Assembly (NCBI RefSeq): GCF_000711725.1
Contig: NZ_JONP01000006.1
Location: 207,667-271,666, forward strand
Direction: 5' to 3'
DNA: 64,000 nucleotides
Origin: Roseomonas aerilata DSM 19363
GTDB taxonomy: Bacteria; Pseudomonadota; Alphaproteobacteria; Acetobacterales; Acetobacteraceae
Part shown: positions 56,631 to 64,000 of the stretch, one piece after another
How positions within the stretch are numbered: position 1 is the stretch's first letter
How the letters are laid out: the number at the start of each line of letters is the position of its first letter
The notes under the pieces: model-generated
Seen by the model: only the letters and a program-made list of their open reading frames with translations
Told to the model about the DNA's origin: nothing
Databases searched by the model: none
Program-made: the position numbers and the translations under genes

Positions 56631-56744
56631 CTTCTTTTCCCGCCTGTCGCGGGGGCCAGCAGGCCCCCTGCCCGCGCCATGTAGCGCGGCGGGCGCCCCC
56701 CTCCCAGAGGGCGCGCCCAGCGGTTCCCGACGAAGCCTTTCCTC

Positions 56745-56933
56745 TCAGGCGCTCTCACGGTTCTCCGGCCGGCGGTTCACCATGCCCGTGCCGTTGCACG
56801 CGATGCAGGGCTTGCCGATCAGCTCGCCCGCGCCCTCGCATTCCGGGCAGACCACCTCGTCCGTGCCCGGCGTTCCCGTCGGCGCCTCGTCGCCAGGGCG
56901 CATGATGCGCTTGCTGCCGGATGGTTCCGCCAT
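56745..56933 (-). CDS. Small DnaJ-type zinc-finger protein
   Basis: This 62-residue protein has two CxxCxGxG repeats, CPECEGAGE and CIACNGTGM, half of the zinc-binding cysteine-rich domain of DnaJ, enough for one zinc site. No J-domain is present. AAGGAGG seven bases before the ATG supports this start; a longer frame runs to 57047. Related stand-alone proteins are common in alphaproteobacteria without known function. It diverges from maeB. Confidence 0.8.
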   Translation of the reverse strand: MAEPSGSKRIMRPGDEAPTGTPGTDEVVCPECEGAGELIGKPCIACNGTGMVNRRPENRESA

Positions 56934-57027
56934 TGCCGCCTCCTTTTGGAATACCAGGGGCGAACGTCCCGCGGGGGGTGCCGGTTCCCCGCTGGCGCCG
57001 GGCCGCACGCGGCGCCATAACGACGGG

Positions 57028-59292
57028 ATGGACGAGGATTTCCGCAAGGCTGCGCTCGACTATCACCGGCTGCCGAGGCCGGGAAAGCTGAGCATCGAGC
57101 CGACGAAGCGCATGGCTACCCAGCGCGACCTGGGCCTGGCCTACTCCCCCGGCGTGGCCGCGGCCTGCATGGAGATCGCGGGCGATCCCTCCAAGGCCTA
57201 TGAGTACACGACGCGCGGCAACATGGTCGCGGTGATCACCAACGGCACGGCGGTACTGGGGCTCGGCGCCATCGGCGCGCTGGCGTCGAAGCCGGTGATG
57301 GAGGGCAAGGCGGTCCTCTTCAAGAAGTTCGCCAACATCGACTCCATCGACATCGAGGTGGAGGAGCGCGACCCCGAGCGGTTCATTGAGGCCGTGGCGG
57401 TGCTGGAGCCCTCCTTCGGCGCCATCAACCTCGAGGACATCAAGGCGCCGGAGTGCTTCGAGATCGAGCGCTCGCTGCGGGCGCGGATGAAGATCCCGGT
57501 CTTCCACGACGACCAGCACGGCACGGCGATCATCGTGGCCGCAGCCGTCCGCAACGGGCTGCTGCTTCAGGGCAAGCAGATCTCGGACGCGAAGATCGTG
57601 ACCTCCGGCGGCGGCGCGGCGGCGCTCGCCTGCCTCGACCTGCTGGTCGAAATGGGCGCGCGGCGCGACAACATCACGGTCTGCGACATCGAGGGCGTGG
57701 TCTATGAGGGCCGCGAGGTCCTGATGGACCCCTATAAGTCGCGCTACGCCCGCGCGACGAACGCCCGCACCCTGGCCGATGCCCTGCCCGACGCGGACGT
57801 CTTCCTCGGCCTCTCGGCGCCGCGCGTGCTGAAGGCGGAGTGGCTGCCGGGGATGGCGCCGAGCCCGCTGATCCTGGCGCTGGCCAATCCCGAGCCCGAG
57901 ATCCTGCCGGAGGCCGTGCGCGCCGCGCGGCCGGACGCGATCGTGGCCACGGGGCGGTCTGACTACCCGAACCAGGTCAACAACGTCCTCTGCTTCCCCT
58001 TCATCTTCCGCGGCGCCCTCGATGCCGGCGCGACCACGATCAACGAGGAGATGAAGGTCGCGGCGGTGGAGGCCATCGCGCGCCTCGCCCGCGTGGAGGC
58101 GAGCGAGGTGGTGGCCGCGGCCTATGGCGGGCAGGCACCGATCTTCGGGCCCGACTACATCATCCCCAAGCCCTTCGACCCGCGCCTGATCCTCGAGATC
58201 GCGCCGGCGGTGGCCCGCGCGGCGATGGATTCCGGCGTCGCCACCCGCCCTATCGCCGATTTCGGCGCCTACAAGCGGGAGCTGGAGCGATTCGTCTTCC
58301 GCTCGGGCGACCTGATGCGCCCGGTCTTCGCCGCGGCCCGCAACGCCGGCCACCGCATCGCCTATGGCGAGGGTGAGGATGAGCGGACGCTGCGCGCCGT
58401 GCAGACCGTGCTCGACGAGGGCATCGCCGAGCCCGTGCTGATCGGCCGGCGGGAGGTGATCACCGAAAAGGTCCGCGGCATGGGCCTGCGGATGGACCTC
58501 GAGGGCAGCGTGACGGTGATCGACCCTGGGGTCGATACCGAGCTGACCGAAGCGCTGCTGCCGATCTATGAGGCCAAGGTGGGACGCCGCGGCATCCCGC
58601 CCGACGCGGCCGCGCGGTCTCTGCGCACCCGCCCGACCGTCGCCGCCACCATGCTGCTCGAGACCGGGCGCGTGGACGCGGCCATCGTCGGCGGCACGGG
58701 CGAGTGGATGACGCACTGGCACCAGGCCTTCGACATCGTGGGTAAGCGGCCGGATGTGGGCCGTGTCTATGCCATGACCGGCGTGATCCTGCCGGCGGGC
58801 GCGCTATTCTTCGTGGACACCCACCTGCTGGTGGACCCGGACGCGGAGCAGGTGGCGGAGATGACCCACCTGGCCGCGGAGCAGGTGCGCGCCTTCGGGG
58901 CGACGCCGCGCGTGGCGCTGCTCTCCCACTCCTCCTTCGGCGCCTCCGACGCGCCCTCGGCCCGCAAGATGCGCCGCGCGCTGAAGCTCATCCAGGAGCG
59001 CGACCCGACCCTGGAGGTGGATGGCGAGATGCACGCCGACGCCGCGCTGGAGCCGGCTATCCGGGACCGGGCGATCAAGGACGGGCGGCTGACGGGCTCG
59101 GCCAACCTGCTCGTCTTCCCGAACCTCGATTCGGCGAACATCGCCTACAACCTGCTCAAGGCCGCGGCGGACGGGCTCCAGCTCGGGCCGATGCTGCTCG
59201 GGATGAGGAAGCCCGTGCACGTGATGGTGCCGACCACCACAGCACGGGGCATCGTGAACCTCTCGGCCCTCGCCGCCGCCCATCCGGGCTGA
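57028..59292 (+). CDS. maeB: NADP-dependent malic enzyme with phosphotransacetylase-like domain
   Basis: This 754-residue hybrid malic enzyme decarboxylates malate to pyruvate with NADP reduction. The malic domain (about 1-430) has [37 protein letters not shown] (one block), [15 protein letters not shown] and the NADP loop [15 protein letters not shown]. The C-terminal 320 residues are a phosphotransacetylase-like domain, which in MaeB proteins is regulatory (acetyl-CoA sensing) rather than catalytic. It complements mdh in pyruvate/NADPH supply. Confidence 0.96.
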   Translation: MDEDFRKAALDYHRLPRPGKLSIEPTKRMATQRDLGLAYSPGVAAACMEIAGDPSKAYEYTTRGNMVAVITNGTAVLGLGAIGALASKPVMEGKAVLFKKFANIDSIDIEVEERDPERFIEAVAVLEPSFGAINLEDIKAPECFEIERSLRARMKIPVFHDDQHGTAIIVAAAVRNGLLLQGKQISDAKIVTSGGGAAALACLDLLVEMGARRDNITVCDIEGVVYEGREVLMDPYKSRYARATNARTLADALPDADVFLGLSAPRVLKAEWLPGMAPSPLILALANPEPEILPEAVRAARPDAIVATGRSDYPNQVNNVLCFPFIFRGALDAGATTINEEMKVAAVEAIARLARVEASEVVAAAYGGQAPIFGPDYIIPKPFDPRLILEIAPAVARAAMDSGVATRPIADFGAYKRELERFVFRSGDLMRPVFAAARNAGHRIAYGEGEDERTLRAVQTVLDEGIAEPVLIGRREVITEKVRGMGLRMDLEGSVTVIDPGVDTELTEALLPIYEAKVGRRGIPPDAAARSLRTRPTVAATMLLETGRVDAAIVGGTGEWMTHWHQAFDIVGKRPDVGRVYAMTGVILPAGALFFVDTHLLVDPDAEQVAEMTHLAAEQVRAFGATPRVALLSHSSFGASDAPSARKMRRALKLIQERDPTLEVDGEMHADAALEPAIRDRAIKDGRLTGSANLLVFPNLDSANIAYNLLKAAADGLQLGPMLLGMRKPVHVMVPTTTARGIVNLSALAAAHPG

Positions 59293-59301
59293 CGGCGGCG
59301 C

Positions 59302-59320
59302 GGGCGCGCTCAGCGCGCCC
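59302..59320. terminator. Bidirectional hairpin between convergent genes
   Basis: GGGCGCG (59302-59308) pairs with CGCGCCC (59314-59320) over five bases, within the 40 bp separating the stops of maeB and the convergent periplasmic-protein gene. No T-tract on either side, so it is a weak or Rho-assisted end. The 12-mer GCTCAGCGCGCC occurs again 23 bp on. Confidence 0.45.
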
Positions 59321-59332
59321 CTGGGGCGTCGC

Positions 59333-60997
59333 TCAGCGCGCCGGCGGGGTGGCCTTGGCGGTGAGGCCGAGCTCGCGCACGGCCTGGTCGGGCGGCATGC
59401 CCACGAAGCCCACCGCCTGGAGGAAGGGCACGGGCTTGGGCGGGCGGATCGTCAGCTCGATGGTGCCGAGGTCCCGCGCGAAGCTCGCGAAGGCCTCCCG
59501 CACGCGGGTGACGCCGGCGGCCTCGCGCCCGCGCCCGGCACCCGGCAGCGGGGTGCGGAGCGCCATCTGGGCGTAGCTGTCCCGCAGCTGCCGCTCCGGC
59601 ACGTTCGATTCGGCGGCCTGCTTGGCGATCAGGGTGCGCAGCAGCCCCTGGTCCGCGTAGCGCAGGCTCATCCCCGCCGCGGACCAGTTCGCCATCATCG
59701 CGAAGGGGTCGTCGGTCGAGGGCGTGCCCGGCACCGGCACGTCGAAGCCGCGGATATCCATTGTCAGGCCGAGGCGGCCCATGCCGTTCGCCTGGATGAA
59801 GAAGGGGTCCACCACGAGGTGCCCGTCCTTGCGGGTTAGGCGCGTGTCCACCCCAAGGCCGCCCTGGATGACCTTGTAGCCCAGCGCGTCGAGCATCTCG
59901 CCGCCGAACTCGTCGGGCAGGTCGAGGGTCAGGTTCTCCACCGCAAGCCGGCCGATCTCCGTGCCGGGGGCGGTGCCGTCCCAGGTGTTGAGGCCGCGGA
60001 TGGCGTCGATGCGCAGCACCTGGTCGCCGGCGAGGGTGAAGTTGATGCCCTCGATCGAGCCGGACTGGTCCTGGCCGGGTGCGCCCTGCGGCGGGTTCAG
60101 GTTGTTGGCCACGGCATAGGCGATGTCGCGCACCGCCACGCCGGCGAAGGCGATGCGGCCGACCTGCGCCTCGAAGCGGCCGCCCGTGGTGGAATCGCCC
60201 TCGATGGAGAGACCGTCCATCGACATCGAGGAGAGCCGTCCCTCCCCCCAGCCGTCGAACCCCGTGCGACCGAGGCGGAAGGCCACCTGGTCCCGCTCGC
60301 TGCTCATCTCCGCACCTTCGACGAGGGCGGTGTCGGCCGCGAGCGCCCAGGGGTCGAAGGGCTGGCCCACGCGCGGCACCGTGGCGCCGGCGAGGCGGGC
60401 TCGGCCGATCCGCGCCCTCGTCACGCCGTCCGTGCGGTCGGTGAAGGTGAAGCCCTCGGCCGTGACCTCGCGCAGGCTGCCCGGGGAGTAGCCGGACAGC
60501 TGCAAGCGGCCGAGCTCAGCCTCGGCGACCCCCGGCGTCTCCACGCGGACTGCCTCGAGCGTCGCTCCCTCGGCCGACGCCGCCGCCCAGTCCACCGCCG
60601 GACCGCCGGCGAGGGCCGGCAGGACGAGGGCGGAGAAGGTGACACGCGCGGCGGTCGCGACCATCGGGTCCTTCGTGCCGCCGGTGCCGGGCGCCTCGAC
60701 GCGGACGTTGTTCAGCACGGCGCTGCCGACGCGGTCCGGCGCCAGGTTCTCCAGGGTGGCCTCCCCCGCCATCAGGCGCTCCGTGCCGTGGCGGAGGGTG
60801 ACGCCCTGGAGGCGGACGCGACCGGTGACGGGGTCGATGCTGCGGCTGGCCCACTCGATTGTGCCGTCGGGGCCCATGCCCGCGCGGAGGCGCGCCACGG
60901 CGGCGTCGAACTGGCGCTCTCCCTCCGCCTGGGCGAGGGCGCCGAGCGCGACGGGCAGAGCAAGGCAACTCGCAAGAAGCAGGTGACGGCGGCGCAT
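59333..60997 (-). CDS. Periplasmic AsmA/DUF945-like protein, unknown function
   Basis: This 554-residue exported protein has the signal peptide MRRRHLLLASCLALPVALGALAQAE. The mature part alternates short strands of the type IGRARLAGATV, IGRIAFAGVAVRDI and IGRLAVENLTLDL, giving a long beta-rich layout like AsmA-related or DUF945 envelope proteins. It starts with an RLRAGMGPDGTIEWASRSID segment. No catalytic motif is seen. If AsmA-like, a role in lipid or outer-membrane homeostasis is possible, but this is a fold-level guess. Confidence 0.75.
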   Translation of the reverse strand: MRRRHLLLASCLALPVALGALAQAEGERQFDAAVARLRAGMGPDGTIEWASRSIDPVTGRVRLQGVTLRHGTERLMAGEATLENLAPDRVGSAVLNNVRVEAPGTGGTKDPMVATAARVTFSALVLPALAGGPAVDWAAASAEGATLEAVRVETPGVAEAELGRLQLSGYSPGSLREVTAEGFTFTDRTDGVTRARIGRARLAGATVPRVGQPFDPWALAADTALVEGAEMSSERDQVAFRLGRTGFDGWGEGRLSSMSMDGLSIEGDSTTGGRFEAQVGRIAFAGVAVRDIAYAVANNLNPPQGAPGQDQSGSIEGINFTLAGDQVLRIDAIRGLNTWDGTAPGTEIGRLAVENLTLDLPDEFGGEMLDALGYKVIQGGLGVDTRLTRKDGHLVVDPFFIQANGMGRLGLTMDIRGFDVPVPGTPSTDDPFAMMANWSAAGMSLRYADQGLLRTLIAKQAAESNVPERQLRDSYAQMALRTPLPGAGRGREAAGVTRVREAFASFARDLGTIELTIRPPKPVPFLQAVGFVGMPPDQAVRELGLTAKATPPAR

Positions 60998-61111
60998 CTG
61001 TACAGAGGTCTCCTTTAGTCACCGAAAGCTAGGCGATGCGGTGCCAGGGCGCCACTCGTGCATGCCGACGCCGCTGTTCCGTTGCGCGAGGGGACGCACC
61101 ATGTTCCCGTC

Positions 61112-61816
61112 ATGGCCCAGCCGCCCGTCCCCGTCCGTTCCAGCAGCGCCGTCTCCGCCTTCCTCCAGCGGGCGGCGGGCGTGCCGGCGCTCCGCCCCGC
61201 CCCCTCCCCCGCGCGGCTGGTCTTCGCGGTGGACGCGACAGCGAGCCGGCAGCCGACCTGGGACCGGGCCTGCCACGTGCAGGCGGAGATGTTTGGCGCG
61301 GCCGCCGGGCGGCTGACCGTTAGCCTGGCCTACTACCGCGGCCACGGGGAGTTCATGGCGACGCCCTTCCTGGCCGACGCGGCGATGCTGGCCGCCCGGA
61401 TGACGGGGGTGGAGTGCCGGGGCGGGCACACGCAGATCCTGCGGCTGCTGCGACACGCGGAATCCGAGGCGGCAACGCAGCGGCTGCACGCCCTCGTTTT
61501 CGTCGGCGATGCCGTGGAGGAGGAGCCGGACGCGATCCTGGCCGCGGCGGGGCGGCTCGGCGCGCGGGGTGTCCCAGCCTTCGTGTTTCAGGAGGGCGAC
61601 GACCCCGGCGCGACGCCGGTGCTCAAGGGCATTGCCGCACGGTCCGGCGGTGCCTGGGCGCCCTTCGACCCCCGCAGCCCGCGGACGCTGGCCGACCTGC
61701 TGCGCGGCGCCGCGGCCTTCGCGGCCGGCGGGCACGAGGCCTTGGCGAGGCTGCCGGGCGCGGGCGGACTGCTGGCCCAGCTCGCTGGCCCAGGCGCGCG
61801 GGGGGCGGGGCGATGA
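61112..61816 (+). CDS. VWA-type domain protein
   Basis: This 234-residue protein reads RLVFAVDATASRQPTWDRA, a von Willebrand A fold start with the metal-ion-dependent adhesion site D-x-T-x-S. GRLTVSLAYYRGHGEF and LHALVFVGDAVEE continue the alternating strands. No signal peptide, so probably cytoplasmic. It overlaps the membrane J-domain gene by 4 bp (ATGA), implying a shared complex. The start at 61112 is the ATG nearest the domain; the frame is open to 61058. Confidence 0.78.
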   Translation: MAQPPVPVRSSSAVSAFLQRAAGVPALRPAPSPARLVFAVDATASRQPTWDRACHVQAEMFGAAAGRLTVSLAYYRGHGEFMATPFLADAAMLAARMTGVECRGGHTQILRLLRHAESEAATQRLHALVFVGDAVEEEPDAILAAAGRLGARGVPAFVFQEGDDPGATPVLKGIAARSGGAWAPFDPRSPRTLADLLRGAAAFAAGGHEALARLPGAGGLLAQLAGPGARGAGR

Positions 61817-62487
61817 TCTGGCTCGCGGCCGGCGCGCTCCTGCTGGCGCTCGCCGCCGGCGGATTGCGCGCCTTCAGCGCCGCCAGCGTGGGGCAGGTGA
61901 AGACCGTGCTCGCCGGCACCTTGGCCGGGCTTGGCCTCGTGCTCGTGGCGGTGCTGCTCGTCACGGGGCGGGCGGGGCAGATCATCTGGGCGCTGGCGCT
62001 CTTCGGCCCGGCGGCCTGGCGCTGGTGGAAGGCGCGGCAGCCGCCCAGTACGCTCGGCGGCGCGGTGCCGGACGTGGTGGAGACCACCATGCTCTCGATG
62101 CGGCTGGATCCGGCCTCTGGCACGCTCTCCGGCCGCGTCCTGCGGGGACGTTGGGCCGGGTGGGATCTCTCGGCGCTCGATCTCGCCTCGCTGCGGGATC
62201 TGCTGGCCGAGGCCGCGGCGGAGGATCCGGAGAGCGTGCCCCTGGTGGAGGCCTGGCTGGATCGGGCCCATCCGGGATGGCGCGAGCCCCCGGATTCGGC
62301 CGCGCCGCCCGGCGCCACCTCCGCGCGGGCGGAGGCGCTGGCGATCCTGGGCCTGTCGGAAGGGGTGACGGAGGCGGAGATTCGTGCCGCCCACGCAAGG
62401 TTGATGCGCGCCGCCCATCCCGATGCAGGCGGCTCCGCATGGCTGGCGGCGCGGTTGAACGCCGCGCGCGACACCTTGCTGGGCTGA
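61813..62487 (+). CDS. Membrane-anchored J-domain (DnaJ-like) protein
   Basis: This 224-residue protein has two N-terminal hydrophobic helices (about 1-22 and 30-55). A cytosolic middle region (PDVVETTMLSMRLDPASGTL, then GRWAGWDLSALDL) leads to a C-terminal J-domain with the HPD motif at 202-204, which stimulates Hsp70 ATPase. The topology, anchor first and J-domain last, recalls Pam18/Tim14- and DjlC-like proteins. Translationally coupled to the VWA gene upstream; galU starts 81 bp later. Confidence 0.85.
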   Translation: MIWLAAGALLLALAAGGLRAFSAASVGQVKTVLAGTLAGLGLVLVAVLLVTGRAGQIIWALALFGPAAWRWWKARQPPSTLGGAVPDVVETTMLSMRLDPASGTLSGRVLRGRWAGWDLSALDLASLRDLLAEAAAEDPESVPLVEAWLDRAHPGWREPPDSAAPPGATSARAEALAILGLSEGVTEAEIRAAHARLMRAAHPDAGGSAWLAARLNAARDTLLG

Positions 62488-62568
62488 GGGGGCTGCGCGG
62501 CTGGCATTCCCAACCCTGGCGGGCCATGCCACATCTCCGGTCACGAAGAAGATGAGGAACTGCAGACC

Positions 62569-63441
62569 GTGCTGAAGCCATTGAAAAAGGCAGTCCTTCC
62601 GGTCGCCGGCCTGGGGACGCGCTTCCTGCCCGCCACCAAGGCGCTCGCGAAGGAGATGCTGCCGATCGTCGACAAGCCCCTCATCCAATACGCGGTGGAA
62701 GAGGCGCGGGAGGCTGGCATCGAGCAGTTCTGCTTCATCACGGGGCGCGGCAAGACCGCCATCGTCGAGCACTTCGACGTTGCCTACGAGCTGGAGCGGA
62801 CGCTGGCGGAGCGCGCGAAGAACACGATCCTGGAGGAGCTGCGCGCCGCCGCGCTGCAGCCCGGCTCGATCACCACCGTGCGCCAGCAGGTGCCGATGGG
62901 GCTGGGCCATGCGATCTGGTGCGCGCGCACCTTCATCGGCGACGACCCCTTCGCCATCCTGCTGCCGGACGACCTCATGCAGTGCGACGTCTCCTGCACG
63001 AAGCAGCTCGCGGACGCCTACATGGAGACCGGCGGCAACGTCGTGGCCATCGAGGAGGTCCCGATGGAGCGCGTGAACAAGTACGGCGTGCTCGACGTGG
63101 CCGAGGACAAGGGCCGGCTCGTCTCCGTGAAGGGGCTGGTCGAGAAGCCGAAGGTGGAGGAGGCGCCCTCCAACCTCACGATCATCGGGCGCTACGTGCT
63201 GATGCCGGAAGTGGTCGGCTTCCTTGCCGCCATGGAGAAGGGCGCGGGCGGCGAGGTGCAGCTGACGGACGGCATGGCCAAGATGATCGGCACCCAGCCC
63301 TTCCACGGACTGCGCTACCAGGGCCGCCGCTTCGACTGCGGCGACAAGGCGGGCTTCCTGGAGGCGCAGATCGCCTTCGCGCTGAAGCGGCCGGACCTGG
63401 CCGATGCGGTGCGGTCCTTCCTGCCGAAATACATGTCCTGA
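62569..63441 (+). CDS. galU: UTP-glucose-1-phosphate uridylyltransferase
   Basis: This 290-residue enzyme makes UDP-glucose from UTP and glucose-1-phosphate. The nucleotide-binding start LPVAGLGTRFLPATKALAKEML (conserved G-x-G-T-R-x-L-P-x-T-K), EEVPMERVNKYGVLD and RRFDCGDKAGFLEA identify it. A GTG start with GAGGAA ten bases before is used; no in-frame ATG fits. The next gene uses its product, so the pair supplies UDP-glucuronate for exopolysaccharide or lipopolysaccharide. Confidence 0.96.
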   Translation: MLKPLKKAVLPVAGLGTRFLPATKALAKEMLPIVDKPLIQYAVEEAREAGIEQFCFITGRGKTAIVEHFDVAYELERTLAERAKNTILEELRAAALQPGSITTVRQQVPMGLGHAIWCARTFIGDDPFAILLPDDLMQCDVSCTKQLADAYMETGGNVVAIEEVPMERVNKYGVLDVAEDKGRLVSVKGLVEKPKVEEAPSNLTIIGRYVLMPEVVGFLAAMEKGAGGEVQLTDGMAKMIGTQPFHGLRYQGRRFDCGDKAGFLEAQIAFALKRPDLADAVRSFLPKYMS

Positions 63442-63563
63442 ACCGGGAGGCCCGGAGCCGGATCCGCGGTGTCCGGGCCCGCCCGCCAGGAGGTGCGTTC
63501 CGGCGGCCAGGCTGGCGCGAATTGGCTTGATCGATTCGAAGGCTTTTCGAACACAGCTTGAGG

Positions 63564-63591
63564 ATCGACCGCGCAGTCGTATCGACCGCGC
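63564..63591 (+). repeat. Direct repeat upstream of the UDP-glucose dehydrogenase gene
   Basis: ATCGACCGCGC occurs at 63564-63574 and again at 63581-63591, a 17-bp period, 64 bp before the start of the next gene. Two TTCGAA hexamers (63535-63540, 63546-63551) lie just upstream. Possible activator binding site; not identified. Confidence 0.35.
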
Positions 63592-63654
63592 GGGGCCGGG
63601 GCTTTATGGAAGGGCCGCCGCAACGCCCCCTCCGGGGCCGGACTGAGGAATCGC

Positions 63655-64000
63655 ATGCGCGTCGCAATGATTGGGGCTGGCTATGTCGGCCTTGTCTCGG
63701 GGGCCTGCTTCGCAGAATTCGGCGTCGACGTCTGCGTCGTCGATACGGAGGTCTCGAAGGTCGAGGCGCTGCGCGCCGGCCGCATCCCGATCTACGAGCC
63801 CGGCCTCGACCGGCTGGTGGAGGAGAACGCGCGGGACGGGCGGCTGAGCTTCACCACGAACCTCGACGAGGCGATCAACGGGGCCGACGCCGTGTTCCTG
63901 GCCGTCGGCACGCCGTCCCGCCGCGGCGACGGGCATGCGGACCTCAGCTACGTCTTCGCCGCCGCCGAGCAGGTGGCGCGGGCGGCCAAGGGGCCGCTGG
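63655..64000 (+). CDS. UDP-glucose 6-dehydrogenase, N-terminal part (cut by window edge)
   Basis: The first 115 codons: MRVAMIGAGYVGLVSGACFA with the NAD-binding GxGxxG, then DTEVSKVEALRAGRIPIYEPGLDRL and VFLAVGTPSRRGDGHADLSYV, all hallmark blocks of UDP-glucose/GDP-mannose dehydrogenases. The galU neighbour makes UDP-glucose the expected substrate (product UDP-glucuronate). The catalytic cysteine lies beyond the window. GAGGAA five bases upstream supports the start. Confidence 0.93.
   Translation, partial: MRVAMIGAGYVGLVSGACFAEFGVDVCVVDTEVSKVEALRAGRIPIYEPGLDRLVEENARDGRLSFTTNLDEAINGADAVFLAVGTPSRRGDGHADLSYVFAAAEQVARAAKGPL

Noticed and set aside
63535..63551. FNR-type site in the galU to dehydrogenase gap
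   Set aside because: TTGAT occurs just before but the matching ATCAA at the right spacing is absent.

Overview
The window is a gene-dense, very GC-rich stretch of alphaproteobacterial chromosome. It most resembles Acetobacteraceae of the Roseomonas type. This assignment is an inference from three things: GC-rich codon use throughout; gene orders usual in that group (zapE-mdh-sucC-sucD; uvrC-pgsA-moaD-moaE; LysR-fdsGBA-fdhD-fdsD); and three solitary Bug-type solute-binding proteins. I see no insertion sequence, phage gene, integrase or CRISPR array. It holds about 62 protein genes, one tRNA and several recognisable regulatory sites.

1-14 kb, nearly all on the minus strand: the start of ilvE (cut by the window edge); a peroxide-defence operon ahpC-ahpF-oxyR headed by a well-spaced OxyR operator; a TCA-cycle operon zapE / mdh-sucC-sucD ending in an intrinsic terminator; a small secreted basic protein; a Bug receptor; thiC behind a TPP riboswitch; and two overlapping SDR genes. 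14-26 kb: a nucleoside deaminase, a pteridine-reductase-type SDR coupled to folB, uvrC with a large low-complexity insertion, pgsA, a lipoprotein, moaD-moaE coupled to a large membrane protein, a lytic transglycosylase, a small iron-permease-family membrane protein, and a 935-residue hybrid histidine kinase. The kinase's N-terminal PAS domain is a complete blue-light LOV domain.

26-48 kb: a thioesterase and a bifunctional enoyl-CoA hydratase/3-hydroxyacyl-CoA dehydrogenase diverge from a cytochrome c maturation operon, ccmC-D-E-F-G-H-I. From ccmD onward every gene overlaps the next by 4 bp. The same chain continues without a break into a flavin monooxygenase, a cysteine-free CMD-domain protein and an AhpD-type CxxC protein. 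Next come two Bug receptors flanking an octopine/nopaline-type dehydrogenase, then a LysR regulator and the NAD-dependent molybdenum formate dehydrogenase operon fdsG-fdsB-fdsA-fdhD-fdsD. The molybdopterin synthase genes moaD/moaE near 20 kb would serve this enzyme.

48-64 kb: a UPF0173 metal-dependent hydrolase, a proline racemase/4-hydroxyproline epimerase family enzyme, a VOC protein, an ATP12 chaperone coupled to acylphosphatase, mtgA, an RhlE-type DEAD-box helicase with a clear promoter and long leader, a KefB/YbaL-type antiporter, lipB, tRNA-Leu(GAG), a tiny DnaJ-type zinc protein, maeB, a periplasmic AsmA/DUF945-like protein, a VWA protein coupled to a membrane J-domain protein, galU, and the start of UDP-glucose dehydrogenase.

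The items most worth a second look are the LOV hybrid kinase, the flavin/AhpD module welded to the ccm operon (including a 9-codon bridging ORF between ccmC and ccmD), the UvrC insertion, the Asp-type pteridine reductase next to folB, and the OxyR and TPP control regions.
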